Assembly (NCBI RefSeq): GCF_024158145.1
Contig: NZ_JAMYXM010000009.1
Span: 1-55,531, forward strand
Length of the DNA: 55,531 nt
Direction of reading: 5' to 3'
Source: Notoacmeibacter sp. MSK16QG-6
Lineage (GTDB): Bacteria > Pseudomonadota > Alphaproteobacteria > Rhizobiales > Rhizobiaceae
This document shows, in pieces, positions 7,515 to 16,711 of the stretch. Both the position numbers and the translations under genes were made by a program. Each line of letters opens with the position of its first letter. Positions within the stretch are counted from its first letter, which is position 1. The notes below the pieces were generated by a model that did not search any database, was not told where the DNA came from, and saw only the letters and a program-made list of their open reading frames with translations.

Positions 7515-7605
7515 GGGACCGCACCCGAAGGGCGCAGCGCAGCGGCGAGTTGTAGCGAGGCCTATTTTGCTGCGCGAGGAGCCGCAGGCGGGGAAAATAG
7601 GCGTG
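7515..7605 (-). ncRNA. Structured leader of the DUF2493 gene (plasmid leader motif, copy B)
   Basis: On the minus strand CCTATTTT (7601-7594) pairs with AAAATAGG (7568-7561), enclosing CCCCGCCTGCGGCTCCTCGC. Downstream comes CCGCTGCGCTGCGCCC-TTC-GGGTGCGG (about 7547-7520), whose last part forms a hairpin. Copy A before the DUF736 gene has the same order and near-identical unpaired words, with a different hairpin stem. The leader lies about 70-150 nt before the ATG. Confidence 0.55.
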
Positions 7606-7737
7606 AGCGAAGACTTGCGGACCCATCGAGGGCGGCTCTCCGCCCGACCCGGCAATCCATCGCTTCAGTTGGCCTGGCCGAAAGATGGCCCGGCGATCAG
7701 AGCATGCGTGATCACCGGTCTCCGTTGCCGCGCATGA

Positions 7738-8754
7738 TCACGCGGCCAGTACAAACCGCGCGGCACTCTCGCCAATCTGGCCTATGAACCGATCACGCAG
7801 AGACTGCACGCTCCATTGGCGGATATCGTCGTTGAAGTCGCCGAGGACAGGGTCAAGCTCATGAATGATGAGCGCTTTGTTGGCCTGGGCCCGCTCGTTC
7901 AGCAGCCGCGCCGCTGTTTCTCCGGCCTCATCATTGTCCTTGATGATCCAGAGTTCGGAGACCGTCTCGGGGACGTCGAAAAGCGAAAGATGGGTAGAAG
8001 TCAGGCAGGCAGCGAGCGGCAAACGGGGAAACGCGCTGCCAATAGACAGCACCGATTCGATGCCTTCGCCGACAGCCAGAACCGGCCCGGGCGTGCCGAA
8101 ACGAACAGCATTGCCATGAAGATTGCCGATCACCCGTTTCGGCTCGACAATGTCCGCGACACAATGGCGTTCGATGTCGAGAAAGGTCCGATTGACGCCT
8201 GTCAGTTCGCCCGCATTGTCCGTGATGCGCGCCAGCATCGCCGGGATCTGCTCCGTGCCGCTCGAGGAGCGATAGTAGACACCTGGGTGATATCGCAGGG
8301 CCGGACCGAAGCGCGTGATCGCGCGGTTTCGGAGATAAGCCTCAACAGGCGTAGCGGCCATCGGCCGACCGAGTTCAAACAGGCGACCGGCCCTGATCCG
8401 CCCCGACGTCGAAGGCTCGTGCCCAGTGGGCGACGATGATGCGGCAATGGTTGTCGGCAGTCGCAGGAAGGATCGGGCCTCTTCCAACGCCTCGGGAAGC
8501 GATTTCGCGGTCGTGACGTGACGAATAAGATCGATCAGGTCGCCATGATCCTCCGGATTGGCATAGTCCGACCATTTGCCGGCCTTGCGGCCATAGGCGC
8601 TGTGAAGCCGGATATTCAGACTGTGACCTTTCGCCCCGGTCGTATCCGCAACCTGCCAGAAATTTCCAACACGCCTGCCTTCGGGCAGGTATTGCCGACA
8701 GAATGCCTCGGCGTTCGCGGCAAGGCGATCGGCGATCTCGGAAACGCTGTGCAT
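7738..8754 (-). CDS. Toprim-domain primase-like protein
   Basis: 338 residues from the ATG at 8754. Residues 1-110 contain a primase-like region (VGNFWQVADT, GHSLNIRL, GKWSDYANPEDHGDLIDLI). A Toprim domain follows with GPVLAVGEGIESVLS (catalytic Glu) and ELWIIKDNDEAGETAARLL (the DxD-like pair). These proteins are common on alphaproteobacterial plasmids beside the methylase/helicase gene and probably prime DNA synthesis after transfer. The frame is open back to 8967, but that start would overlap the upstream gene by more than 120 nt; the 8754 ATG has GGAGG ten bases upstream and is preferred. Confidence 0.82.
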   Translation of the reverse strand: MHSVSEIADRLAANAEAFCRQYLPEGRRVGNFWQVADTTGAKGHSLNIRLHSAYGRKAGKWSDYANPEDHGDLIDLIRHVTTAKSLPEALEEARSFLRLPTTIAASSSPTGHEPSTSGRIRAGRLFELGRPMAATPVEAYLRNRAITRFGPALRYHPGVYYRSSSGTEQIPAMLARITDNAGELTGVNRTFLDIERHCVADIVEPKRVIGNLHGNAVRFGTPGPVLAVGEGIESVLSIGSAFPRLPLAACLTSTHLSLFDVPETVSELWIIKDNDEAGETAARLLNERAQANKALIIHELDPVLGDFNDDIRQWSVQSLRDRFIGQIGESAARFVLAA

Positions 8755-8843
8755 GTCGTTCGACCCTCCGGCGCTTTGGCCGTGGCCGCGCATGTCCTGC
8801 GCCGCCTTGGCCCGCTTCGTTTCGGACGTTGGCTCGCTGGCGG

Positions 8844-11800
8844 TCACGCCGCCAGCGCGGTCGTCCCCGGTCGGAACGGAAAGCGATCGATCAGTCGCTC
8901 CAGAGCCTCCCGATCGCCGACCGGCAGGAACGCTCTCGTTTTCCAACTGATGATCTCTGTCCGGCATCCAAGCGCCTTGAGGGTGGGCAAAATCGACGGA
9001 TCGAAACCTATCACCTCAAGTCGATTGACGTCCATGATGCGGGAACGGCGAAGTTGAAGCTTGGCATCAAGCGATATCGTAGCGCCGCGTTCCATGACGG
9101 CATCTTCGATCTCAGAGGGCGATAGAGTAATCACGTCGTCGAGACCAAGACCTGCGCACAGCGTTGCGAGCTGATCGGTTGTCAGAACGCGCCCGATAAT
9201 CCGTTCTCCCTCGTCCGTCTGGAGGCGATAGACGCGCATATTCTCGCTGGGCAAACGATCCCAGATCGGCAACAGCAATCCCGAGACGATGGTGAGACGC
9301 GACGTCGTGAATTCGGGAATGGCGTCGACCTCGCGCGACCAGGCAGCCTCGAAAGCCATGTCGGCGACCGGCCTCCAATGGGAGGCCTGCAGTTCAACAC
9401 AAGTCAGCGACTCCTGCGTCATCGGCCGATAGAGCCTGACCCGCTCGATCACGCTGCCATCATCGGCCATCAGGCCCGAAGTTGGGAGCTGCAGGGCGGC
9501 CCGCCCGGACTGCTCGTTGACCAGAAGGCGCGCATCGCCTTGCACCGCCGCAAGCCGTTTCACCTCATCGATCGTCACCGGTTGATTTCGCTGAACTTCT
9601 TCGACGGTCAGGGCTGTCGTCCTGGCGCCCGAAGGCGTTGCGAAAATCTCCCGACTGTCGACCACCCTGAAGCTCTCCGCGGTCAGGGTCTCCAGACCAA
9701 CATCATAGGTGCCGCCTGCTATGGCTGCTTCGACAATGCCGTCCAGGATAGACGTGAAGTCCGCGAAAATCGCATTTTGTTGGGCAATCCGGAGCGCCAG
9801 ACAACGGTTCAGGAACCGCGAGATGGGCGGCAATTCCTCGCGCAGAGACCCATCACGGTCGACCAGATCAAGACCGGTCATTCGCTGAAACCGCTCCAGC
9901 GAACAAGCCGAAATGGTGCCGGCATGAAGCGCGACGAAGAAGCGGCGAAGCGCGAGCCGCGCATAGCCGCTTTCGAGATTGTCCTCGGCCCGGAACATGC
10001 CCTGGCCGCCGGTCTGCCGCTGCCCGCGTGTGATCGCCCCGAGTGTGTCGAGACGCCTGGCGATCGTTGACAGAAAGCGTTTCTCGCCCTGCACATCCGT
10101 GGCACAGGGCCGGAAAAGGGGAGGTTGGGCCTGATTGGTGCGGTGCGTCCGGCCGAGGCCCTGGATGGCGTTGTCGGCACGCCAGCCCGGCTCCAACAGG
10201 TAGTGGACGCGGAGGCGTTGGTTCTTCGCGGCGAGATCCGCGTGATAGGACCGACCGGTGCCGCCGGCGTCCGAAAAGATCAGGACCTGCTTGTCGTCAT
10301 TCTGGAAGGCGGCCGTCTCGCCGATATTGGAGGATACGGGGCGACTGACGACCCGAAGTTTTGCGTCGGATGTCCTGATCACCCGCCGTGAGCGACCTGT
10401 TACCTCGGCCACGGTATCGGTCCCGAAATGCCAGACCAGCTGATCGAGGGAGGATTGCACGGGCGCCAGTGCTCCGAGCTTCTCGATCATCGCGTCACGG
10501 GCAGCGACAGCCTCACGGCAGAGAACGGGGTGTCCGTCCGCGTCGAAGACCGGCTTGGATCGAAGATTTCCATCCTCGTCCGTGTAGGGCTCGAAAAGCT
10601 GGACCGGAAAGGAGTGATGGAGATAGTCGAGCACATATTCGCGCGGCGTCACGTCAACCTGCAGGTCCTGCCACTCCGACGCCGGGATTTCGGCAAGGCG
10701 CCGTTCCATCAAGGCTTCGGACGTTGAGACGATCTGCACGACGGCGGCGCGGCCGTCGGCCAGGTCCGCCTCGATCGAGCGAATGAGGCTCGGGCACTTC
10801 ATCGCGCAGATGAGATGCGAAAAGAACCGCTGCTTGTTGCTCTCGAAGGCTGAGCGCGCGGCGCTCTTGGCCTGGGCATTGAGCGTGCCCTCGTCGCCGG
10901 TTACCCCAGCCGCTTCGAGCGCCTTTTCCAGATGGGTATGAATGACCTGGAAGGCGGCGGCATAGCTGTCGTAGATCTCCACCTGCGCCGGCGTCAGCTC
11001 GTGCACCAGCATCTCGTATTCGACACCGTCGTAGGAGAGTGAGCGCGCGGTATAGAGACCCAGCGCCTTGAGATCGCGGGAAATGACCTCCATCGCGGCG
11101 ATTCCTCCCGCTTCCATGGATGAAACAAACCCGGCCCGCGTCGGGAAGGGAAAGTCGCCTGTCGCCCACAAGCCAAGGCGGGAGGCATAGGCGAGATTGC
11201 CGACTTCGGTAGCGCCCGTCGCGGAAACGTAGAGGACGCGCGCGCCGGGCAGGGCGTCCTGGAGAAGCAGACCGGCGCGGCCCTGCTGGGACGGCTTTTT
11301 CTCGCCGCGGTCCGAACCCGTGCCAGCCGCGTTGCTCATGGCGTGGGCTTCGTCGAAGGCGATAACCCCCTCGAAATCGCTTCCGAGCCAATCGGTGATT
11401 TGCTGCAGACGGCTTGCCTTGATGGTATCGCCCTGCTGACGCTCGGCGGATCGTAGAGTGGCATAGGTGGCGAACAGAATGCCTTCGCTGAGGCGAATGT
11501 CACTGCCCTGCTTATAACGCGACAACGGAACGATATCGGATGCGGCGCCGCCAAGCGCCGTCCAATCGCGGCGCGCGTCCTCGATGAGCTTGTCGCTTTT
11601 CGATATCCAGACCGCCTTGCGGCGGCCCTGACACCAATTGTCGACGATGACGCCGGCGACCTGGCGGCCCTTGCCGCAACCCGTCCCGTCGCCGAGGAAA
11701 TAGCCGCGCCGGATGCGATGCCCCTGGCCGTCGGCGGCGCGCACAAGCTGGCCGGTCTCGGGCTCGTGCGACCATTCGCCCTGCAGGAAGCTCGAATGGG

Positions 11801-13211
11801 CTTCGCCGGCATAAACGATGGTTTCGAGCTGGGCGGCCGATAGGATTCCGTCGCCGACCAGATGCGCCGGCAGAAGCGGCTGATAGGACGGCAGCGGCGG
11901 GGCGATGGAGGCCATGGCGGCCGACTGAACCAGCTTGTCCGGATGATCGGCCGCGCCCTCGATCTCTATGCTCTGCAGCTCGTAGGGCTCATAGAGCGAG
12001 GCGGTCAAAGCCTTTGTCTTTGCCGCCCAGGCCTTGGGGAGATACGAAATCGGGGTGGTTGCGATTGCATCGAGCCTGTGCGCCGCCTGGGCGAGCGCGA
12101 GTTCCCGCGTTTCGGCCTGCGCCTCTTCACGAATGTCTGTCAGGCTGCGCGATATGGCCTGGCCCGGCGCGGCAGCGGCCGGTCGGCTGTTGATGGGCCC
12201 GCGCTCACGCACCGGGCAGCTCTCGATGATCCGATCCAAAAGCGACTGCGGGTCGCATGGCTCACAGTCGATGCAGCCGGAAAAATCCCCGGAATCGACC
12301 GCTGGCCGCTTGTCGAAGACGCTCAGCCGCGTGTCGATCGTCGTGCCATGGCGCGCATAAGCCGAACCGGCGATCGGTGCCGAAAAGACGAGACGGCCGC
12401 TTTCCTGGAGTTCACGAAAGCAATCACGCCAGCCTGGATTGGATGGCGAGAAGCTGGCGCCGGTGACGGCGACGAGACGACCGTCCGGAGCGAGGCGCTG
12501 CAGCGACGAGCGGATATGGCGGGCAGTCGCCATCTTGTACCGGCCATCGACTTTCGGCGAGGCCGAAAAGGGTGGGTTCATCACGACGACGGAAGGGACG
12601 AGGCTCGGATCGAGACGATCGTGGATCGTTGCGGCGTCATGGCGGGTGACGGCACTGGTCTCGAAGATCTGCGCCAGAAGCTCGGCGCGAAGTTCGGCGA
12701 GTTCGTTGAGGACGACGCGGGCGCCGGCGTTGCGTGCGAAAATCGCCAGCATCCCGGTGCCGGCAGATGGTTCGAGCACCAGATCGCCATCGGCGATCGC
12801 GGCCGCCTCGGCCACGGCAAGGCCGATGGGTAGCGGCGTGGAAAACTGCTGCAGGGCCTGGCTTTCCTCAGACCGCTTCGTTTGGGTCGGAACGAGGCCA
12901 GTCAGGCGTTCAAGCATTGCCAGATAGGCGGCTGAGGATCCCGCCTGGCGCCGCATTGCCGGGCCGAATTTCTTCAGGAACAGGACCTGCGCGACCTCGG
13001 TCGCCTCATAGGCGTCCTTCCAGGACCAGTGGCCGGCGGCATCGGTGCCGCCAAACGCGACCTCCATTACCTGTCGCTGGACTTTCGCGTCGATCTTCCG
13101 ACCGTGTTCCAAATGGCGCGAGAGGGCCGTTGCGGCCTGAAACAAAGCACGGTGCTGGGGCAGGGTAGGGGCTGCAAGGGCGAGGCTGGGCATGTTGGCG
13201 AGGGCATTCAT
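8844..13211 (-). CDS. Methyltransferase and strawberry-notch-type helicase fusion (DarB-like)
   Basis: 1455 residues. The N-terminal part is a class I SAM methyltransferase with LVLEPSAGTGML (motif I, about 144-156) and NPPF at 212-215, typical of N6-adenine or N4-cytosine enzymes. A superfamily II helicase follows: Walker A GDGTGCGKGR at about 508-517, DEAH at about 620-623, and a C-terminal strawberry-notch helicase region (FSDAGGTGRSYHADL, GLGRTHRTNQ). Large methylase-helicase fusions of this type include phage P1 DarB, which protects DNA from restriction; that role here is inferred. It lies 89 nt upstream of the primase-like gene and probably shares its transcript. Confidence 0.88.
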   Translation of the reverse strand: MNALANMPSLALAAPTLPQHRALFQAATALSRHLEHGRKIDAKVQRQVMEVAFGGTDAAGHWSWKDAYEATEVAQVLFLKKFGPAMRRQAGSSAAYLAMLERLTGLVPTQTKRSEESQALQQFSTPLPIGLAVAEAAAIADGDLVLEPSAGTGMLAIFARNAGARVVLNELAELRAELLAQIFETSAVTRHDAATIHDRLDPSLVPSVVVMNPPFSASPKVDGRYKMATARHIRSSLQRLAPDGRLVAVTGASFSPSNPGWRDCFRELQESGRLVFSAPIAGSAYARHGTTIDTRLSVFDKRPAVDSGDFSGCIDCEPCDPQSLLDRIIESCPVRERGPINSRPAAAAPGQAISRSLTDIREEAQAETRELALAQAAHRLDAIATTPISYLPKAWAAKTKALTASLYEPYELQSIEIEGAADHPDKLVQSAAMASIAPPLPSYQPLLPAHLVGDGILSAAQLETIVYAGEAHSSFLQGEWSHEPETGQLVRAADGQGHRIRRGYFLGDGTGCGKGRQVAGVIVDNWCQGRRKAVWISKSDKLIEDARRDWTALGGAASDIVPLSRYKQGSDIRLSEGILFATYATLRSAERQQGDTIKASRLQQITDWLGSDFEGVIAFDEAHAMSNAAGTGSDRGEKKPSQQGRAGLLLQDALPGARVLYVSATGATEVGNLAYASRLGLWATGDFPFPTRAGFVSSMEAGGIAAMEVISRDLKALGLYTARSLSYDGVEYEMLVHELTPAQVEIYDSYAAAFQVIHTHLEKALEAAGVTGDEGTLNAQAKSAARSAFESNKQRFFSHLICAMKCPSLIRSIEADLADGRAAVVQIVSTSEALMERRLAEIPASEWQDLQVDVTPREYVLDYLHHSFPVQLFEPYTDEDGNLRSKPVFDADGHPVLCREAVAARDAMIEKLGALAPVQSSLDQLVWHFGTDTVAEVTGRSRRVIRTSDAKLRVVSRPVSSNIGETAAFQNDDKQVLIFSDAGGTGRSYHADLAAKNQRLRVHYLLEPGWRADNAIQGLGRTHRTNQAQPPLFRPCATDVQGEKRFLSTIARRLDTLGAITRGQRQTGGQGMFRAEDNLESGYARLALRRFFVALHAGTISACSLERFQRMTGLDLVDRDGSLREELPPISRFLNRCLALRIAQQNAIFADFTSILDGIVEAAIAGGTYDVGLETLTAESFRVVDSREIFATPSGARTTALTVEEVQRNQPVTIDEVKRLAAVQGDARLLVNEQSGRAALQLPTSGLMADDGSVIERVRLYRPMTQESLTCVELQASHWRPVADMAFEAAWSREVDAIPEFTTSRLTIVSGLLLPIWDRLPSENMRVYRLQTDEGERIIGRVLTTDQLATLCAGLGLDDVITLSPSEIEDAVMERGATISLDAKLQLRRSRIMDVNRLEVIGFDPSILPTLKALGCRTEIISWKTRAFLPVGDREALERLIDRFPFRPGTTALAA

Positions 13212-13328
13212 CGAGGATCTCCGTCGGTTGGCGATTTGCGCCCTCGCTGCTCTCTCTCGATCCAGCGAAGGCCTGCCCTTCGCTCGCCACCCTCTTTCTC
13301 TTTCCGGTCCTCGAAGTCCGACCGCATG

Positions 13329-13358
13329 AAAAAAAGGGGCCTCGAAAGGCCCCTTTTT
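13329..13358. terminator. Strong bidirectional-looking terminator after the ParB-like gene
   Basis: A run of A, GGGGCC, loop TCGAAA, GGCCCC, then five T. On the minus strand it follows the ParB-like stop by about 20 nt; the symmetric A and T runs let it work on both strands. It separates the ParB-like gene from the methylase/helicase gene, so 13212-13328 should hold the latter's promoter and leader, including a GCGAAGG/CCTTCGC hairpin. Confidence 0.85.
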
Positions 13359-13378
13359 GAAGGTCTGGCAATGGTGTT

Positions 13379-15499
13379 TCAGGCGGCCGAGGTCAGAAAC
13401 TCCGGCAGCTCCTCGTCTTCGGCGCCGTCGGCATCCTCATTGCCACCCTGTATCTCCCCCGCCTCCGATTCCGGGGCTTCGTCATCACCGTCGCTATCGG
13501 CGATTTCGGAACGATCAGGCTCGGCTGCAAAGCTCATGCCCTCCGGCACCCAGGTGCCGGTTTTGGCCGCGGTCGCCGGCGTCAGACCGGCACGGGTGCG
13601 GGCATCTGTTGAGAAGGCCGCCTCCATGGCGTCGGCCAGCTCGCCCTTCTTGTAGCCGGCGTGATCATTGGTCCATTTGTCCCCGATCCGCTCGCGTGCG
13701 ACCCGCAGCATGTAATCCTTGGTCACGCGCTTGAAGACGGCTTCGGCCGTCGGACGCCAACTGGCGGCGACGTCGACACCGAGACGACGGCCCGCTTCCT
13801 CGACAACCGGATCAGCGCCATGATCGACGGAGAGCTGCTGGACCAGCCCGGCGGTGGTCACATGGGCGAACAGCTCCTGCTTTTCCTCCGGCGAAAGGGC
13901 AGAAAGCGCGACGAAGTCCTCCGGTTTCGGCAACTCCATCCACTCCAGACGAAGGTTAGCTTTCAGCTTCGTCATCATCCGATCGGCGACGCTGTCCTTC
14001 AGATGCTCGCGCGATGCCGTCACCATCGCCGGCCTCAACGACACATCGATCGGCGTGCTGACATATCCGGAGGAGAGCGTCTGCCGGCACATCGAGTACA
14101 GCATCACATCGAATGCGACCTCGAAATCGACCGCCAGGTGCACTTGCATGATCTGGTGGCGGATAGCGCGAAGATCATCGGCCAGGGCCGCCGTCAGCCC
14201 CGCTTCCTTCAGCGCCACGGTTCGCGGATGGTCGACCTTACCATCCGTTATCCGTTGCGACGACGGCGGTGAAATCCGGATGGCCGGATCGGTCCCCGCA
14301 TCGTCAGCCTGGGTGTCTTCGTCCTCGGCGCCATCCGGCTCGGCTGGCACGTCCTCCGGCTTGACGAGACCCGCTTCCACCCGCAGCTCTCCATTGGAAG
14401 AAAGGCTGATGAAGCAACCGGCGATGGCCTTGGCTTCGGCGCTATAGACGTATTGCTGCTCGGCAAGCTGCGTCTCGATCTCGTCGTATCGCGCGTTCAG
14501 CCTGTCATATTCGGCCTGCTCCTCGTCGCTGACATCATCCTCTTCATCGATCTCGGCCAGACGCTCGTCGATGGTGGCAAGTTCGTCCTGAAGTTCCGAA
14601 GGATCGAAGTCGAGCGGTTCTGGATAGACCCGGGCATATGCCCGCGCGGCGTCCCACGGCATGTCGAGCATCACCTCAACCCAGCGCCAGTCCTTGCGAT
14701 ACGGCTCGGCCGCGGCGTCGAGCTTTTCGAGAGCGAGTTTCTCGACAAGCGCCCGATCGTCGAGATGCGCATTATCGCGATCGCTGAAAAGGTCGCGGGT
14801 GACATGGCCGCCGGCGTCCTCGTAGGCGTCAATTCCGACAAACCGCCCAAGGACAGAGCCGGACGAGACGCTTGTCTCTGTCAGCAGACGGCGAATGGCG
14901 CTCGGCATGGCATCACGATAATGCCGATACTGAGGTTCGACATTGCTCCAGATTTCCCGTTGGCGATCGTGGGAGTCGGTCAGCGTAAAGGCCATGAGTG
15001 CATCGAGTGTCAGCGAACCGGCGCGATAGTAGTCTAGCAGCTCCGGGGCTACCCGGGCGAGCTTCATTCTCTTGCGCACATGAAGAACGGAAACGCCGAA
15101 GCGATCGGCGACGTCCTGCTCGACGGCGCCATTCTCGATCAGATCGGCGAAAGCCTCATATTCGTCCGCCGGGTGCATCTGTGCTCGGGCGAAGTTCTCG
15201 GCCAGTGATTGTTCCGCGGCTTCGTCGGGGTCGCAGATTTTACAGGCCACCTTGTAATCGCCATCGATGACGTCCTTGGACCAAAGGCGCTGTAGCGCCT
15301 TGAGGCGACGGCCGCCGGCGTGAACCAGGAAGCGTCCATCCTGGCCTTCCTCGACGCTGAGATTCTGGCCAAGGCCATGAGCTGCGATGGACGCCTCCAA
15401 CGCATCCTCCTCCGCCTGGGTCGGCGGTGTCTTACGAACGTTTTTCGGGGAAAGGTCAAGAAGGTGCAGCGCAATCTTGCGGATCACAGTCGTTTTCAT
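13379..15499 (-). CDS. Large ParB/Spo0J-like nuclease-domain protein
   Basis: 706 residues from the ATG at 15499 (AAGGA nine bases upstream; a longer frame reaches 15565 without a better site). Residues 10-100 are a ParB N-terminal domain: LSPKNVRKT, GLGQNLSVEE, HAGGRRLKAL and the basic AENFARAQMHPADEYEAF motif. A helix-turn-helix follows near VEQDVADRFGVSVLHVRKRMKLARV. The remaining 500 residues contain a coiled-coil acidic stretch near 330-380 and a very acidic tail. Its length far exceeds a classic partition ParB (about 300 residues), and no parA is adjacent. A plasmid-maintenance or transcription role is inferred. Confidence 0.82.
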   Translation of the reverse strand: MKTTVIRKIALHLLDLSPKNVRKTPPTQAEEDALEASIAAHGLGQNLSVEEGQDGRFLVHAGGRRLKALQRLWSKDVIDGDYKVACKICDPDEAAEQSLAENFARAQMHPADEYEAFADLIENGAVEQDVADRFGVSVLHVRKRMKLARVAPELLDYYRAGSLTLDALMAFTLTDSHDRQREIWSNVEPQYRHYRDAMPSAIRRLLTETSVSSGSVLGRFVGIDAYEDAGGHVTRDLFSDRDNAHLDDRALVEKLALEKLDAAAEPYRKDWRWVEVMLDMPWDAARAYARVYPEPLDFDPSELQDELATIDERLAEIDEEDDVSDEEQAEYDRLNARYDEIETQLAEQQYVYSAEAKAIAGCFISLSSNGELRVEAGLVKPEDVPAEPDGAEDEDTQADDAGTDPAIRISPPSSQRITDGKVDHPRTVALKEAGLTAALADDLRAIRHQIMQVHLAVDFEVAFDVMLYSMCRQTLSSGYVSTPIDVSLRPAMVTASREHLKDSVADRMMTKLKANLRLEWMELPKPEDFVALSALSPEEKQELFAHVTTAGLVQQLSVDHGADPVVEEAGRRLGVDVAASWRPTAEAVFKRVTKDYMLRVARERIGDKWTNDHAGYKKGELADAMEAAFSTDARTRAGLTPATAAKTGTWVPEGMSFAAEPDRSEIADSDGDDEAPESEAGEIQGGNEDADGAEDEELPEFLTSAA

Positions 15500-15553
15500 C
15501 GTCAGGGTTCCTTTCGGTCTCCGACGAGCCGGGAGAGCCTCTCTCTCCCTATT

Positions 15554-15574
15554 GGAGCCCGTCAACCGGGCTCC
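15554..15574 (-). promoter_or_regulatory. 8-bp hairpin in the leader of the ParB-like gene
   Basis: GGAGCCCG (15554-15561) and CGGGCTCC (15567-15574) are perfectly complementary with a 5-nt loop. On the minus strand it lies about 55 nt before the start codon and is flanked by a purine-rich GGAGGAGGA stretch. No T-run follows, so it may be a leader structure, not a terminator. Confidence 0.4.
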
Positions 15575-15694
15575 TCCTCCCTCTTCCTCTTAGCGGCGGT
15601 TCCGACCTAGCGGACCGCCCACGGTATCTTGGCCAGGTGGCGGAGCGCTGTTAGGCTTCAGCGGCTCGGCCCCGAGAAAGTCAACACACAGACC

Positions 15695-16690
15695 ATGGCA
15701 GACAAGCGATCAATCATCCGTAACGTGCCGGATATCAGCGAAGACGCTTGGAAGGCTTGGATGATCGCTTTAGCGATCCTTTTCGCCATTCTCGTCGTTG
15801 TCGCCGGAATTTCAACGATCTGCGCCGACAAGCCTGATGATCAAGTCAAGGTGGCGCAAACATTTGCGCCTTTCCTCTTGGCAATGGGAGCTGCTGTCAC
15901 CTTCGCCACAATAGGTTGGCGGGGTACAATTAACTCCAGGCAGGCCGATGAGGCGAAGCGGCAGAACGATGCCGGTGACCGCAAACAATTGGCGGACTTG
16001 CTGCTAAAGGGCAACGAACTTGTTGAAGGAGAGCCATCGGGCTTCCTCCTTGGAATAGAATTTCTGACGATTGTCGGATTGAGCAGCGACAATGTGCTTG
16101 CAGGAAGCGCCCTCGATAGCCTCGCCCGCCAATATCCGAAGGTCTTCGAACGAGACGGGCATATTGGTGGAGATGAGATAGCCATCGCCTTCGGCGAAGC
16201 CGAAAGGATGAACCGTATCAATGCCAATCGACAGATGCTCAGATTTCCGCAGAACAGCACATTTAGCGCGTTCGACAATATGCCGCGAGGCACATATGTC
16301 GGCGCGTCCGTTTCTTTTTTGAACACGCCGTATCTTTGGCCAGAAATGCACGCACAAGGCCGTGATCGCGAGATCGACTTCCTAAGTTGTCGGATTTTCC
16401 CTCCAATCGATGATGACGGCCTTGAGCTAATGCTGGATGAAGTCTTTTACGATTGCACGTTTGTAATTGCCGGCCGTGTGAAGACCGTTGACTGGCGGAA
16501 CGGGAGAGACCACGCTCTTCTCGATGTCGACCTTAGCGGGACCAATTTCAAGCATCGGGATGTCCTGATGGGCCTGTCTTACAATGGATGTCGGTTCGAC
16601 GACAATGATCCCCCGCTCGTCGACGGAGTACCGATTTCAGAAGGCAGCCCTGAATGGGTACGGATCAGAGGCACTCCGGCCAGAGCATGA
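15695..16690 (+). CDS. Unknown membrane-anchored protein
   Basis: 331 residues from the ATG at 15695. Two transmembrane helices lie near the N-terminus (IALAILFAILVVVAGI and a second around FLLAMGAAVTFATIGW), followed by a soluble domain of about 260 residues. The end (LLDVDLSGTNFKHRDVLMG) resembles a short pentapeptide-repeat stretch. No family recognised. It is the only plus-strand gene in the first 18 kb and is convergent with umuC. Confidence 0.7.
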   Translation: MADKRSIIRNVPDISEDAWKAWMIALAILFAILVVVAGISTICADKPDDQVKVAQTFAPFLLAMGAAVTFATIGWRGTINSRQADEAKRQNDAGDRKQLADLLLKGNELVEGEPSGFLLGIEFLTIVGLSSDNVLAGSALDSLARQYPKVFERDGHIGGDEIAIAFGEAERMNRINANRQMLRFPQNSTFSAFDNMPRGTYVGASVSFLNTPYLWPEMHAQGRDREIDFLSCRIFPPIDDDGLELMLDEVFYDCTFVIAGRVKTVDWRNGRDHALLDVDLSGTNFKHRDVLMGLSYNGCRFDDNDPPLVDGVPISEGSPEWVRIRGTPARA

Positions 16691-16711
16691 TCTCGCCGAA
16701 ACCGATCACCC

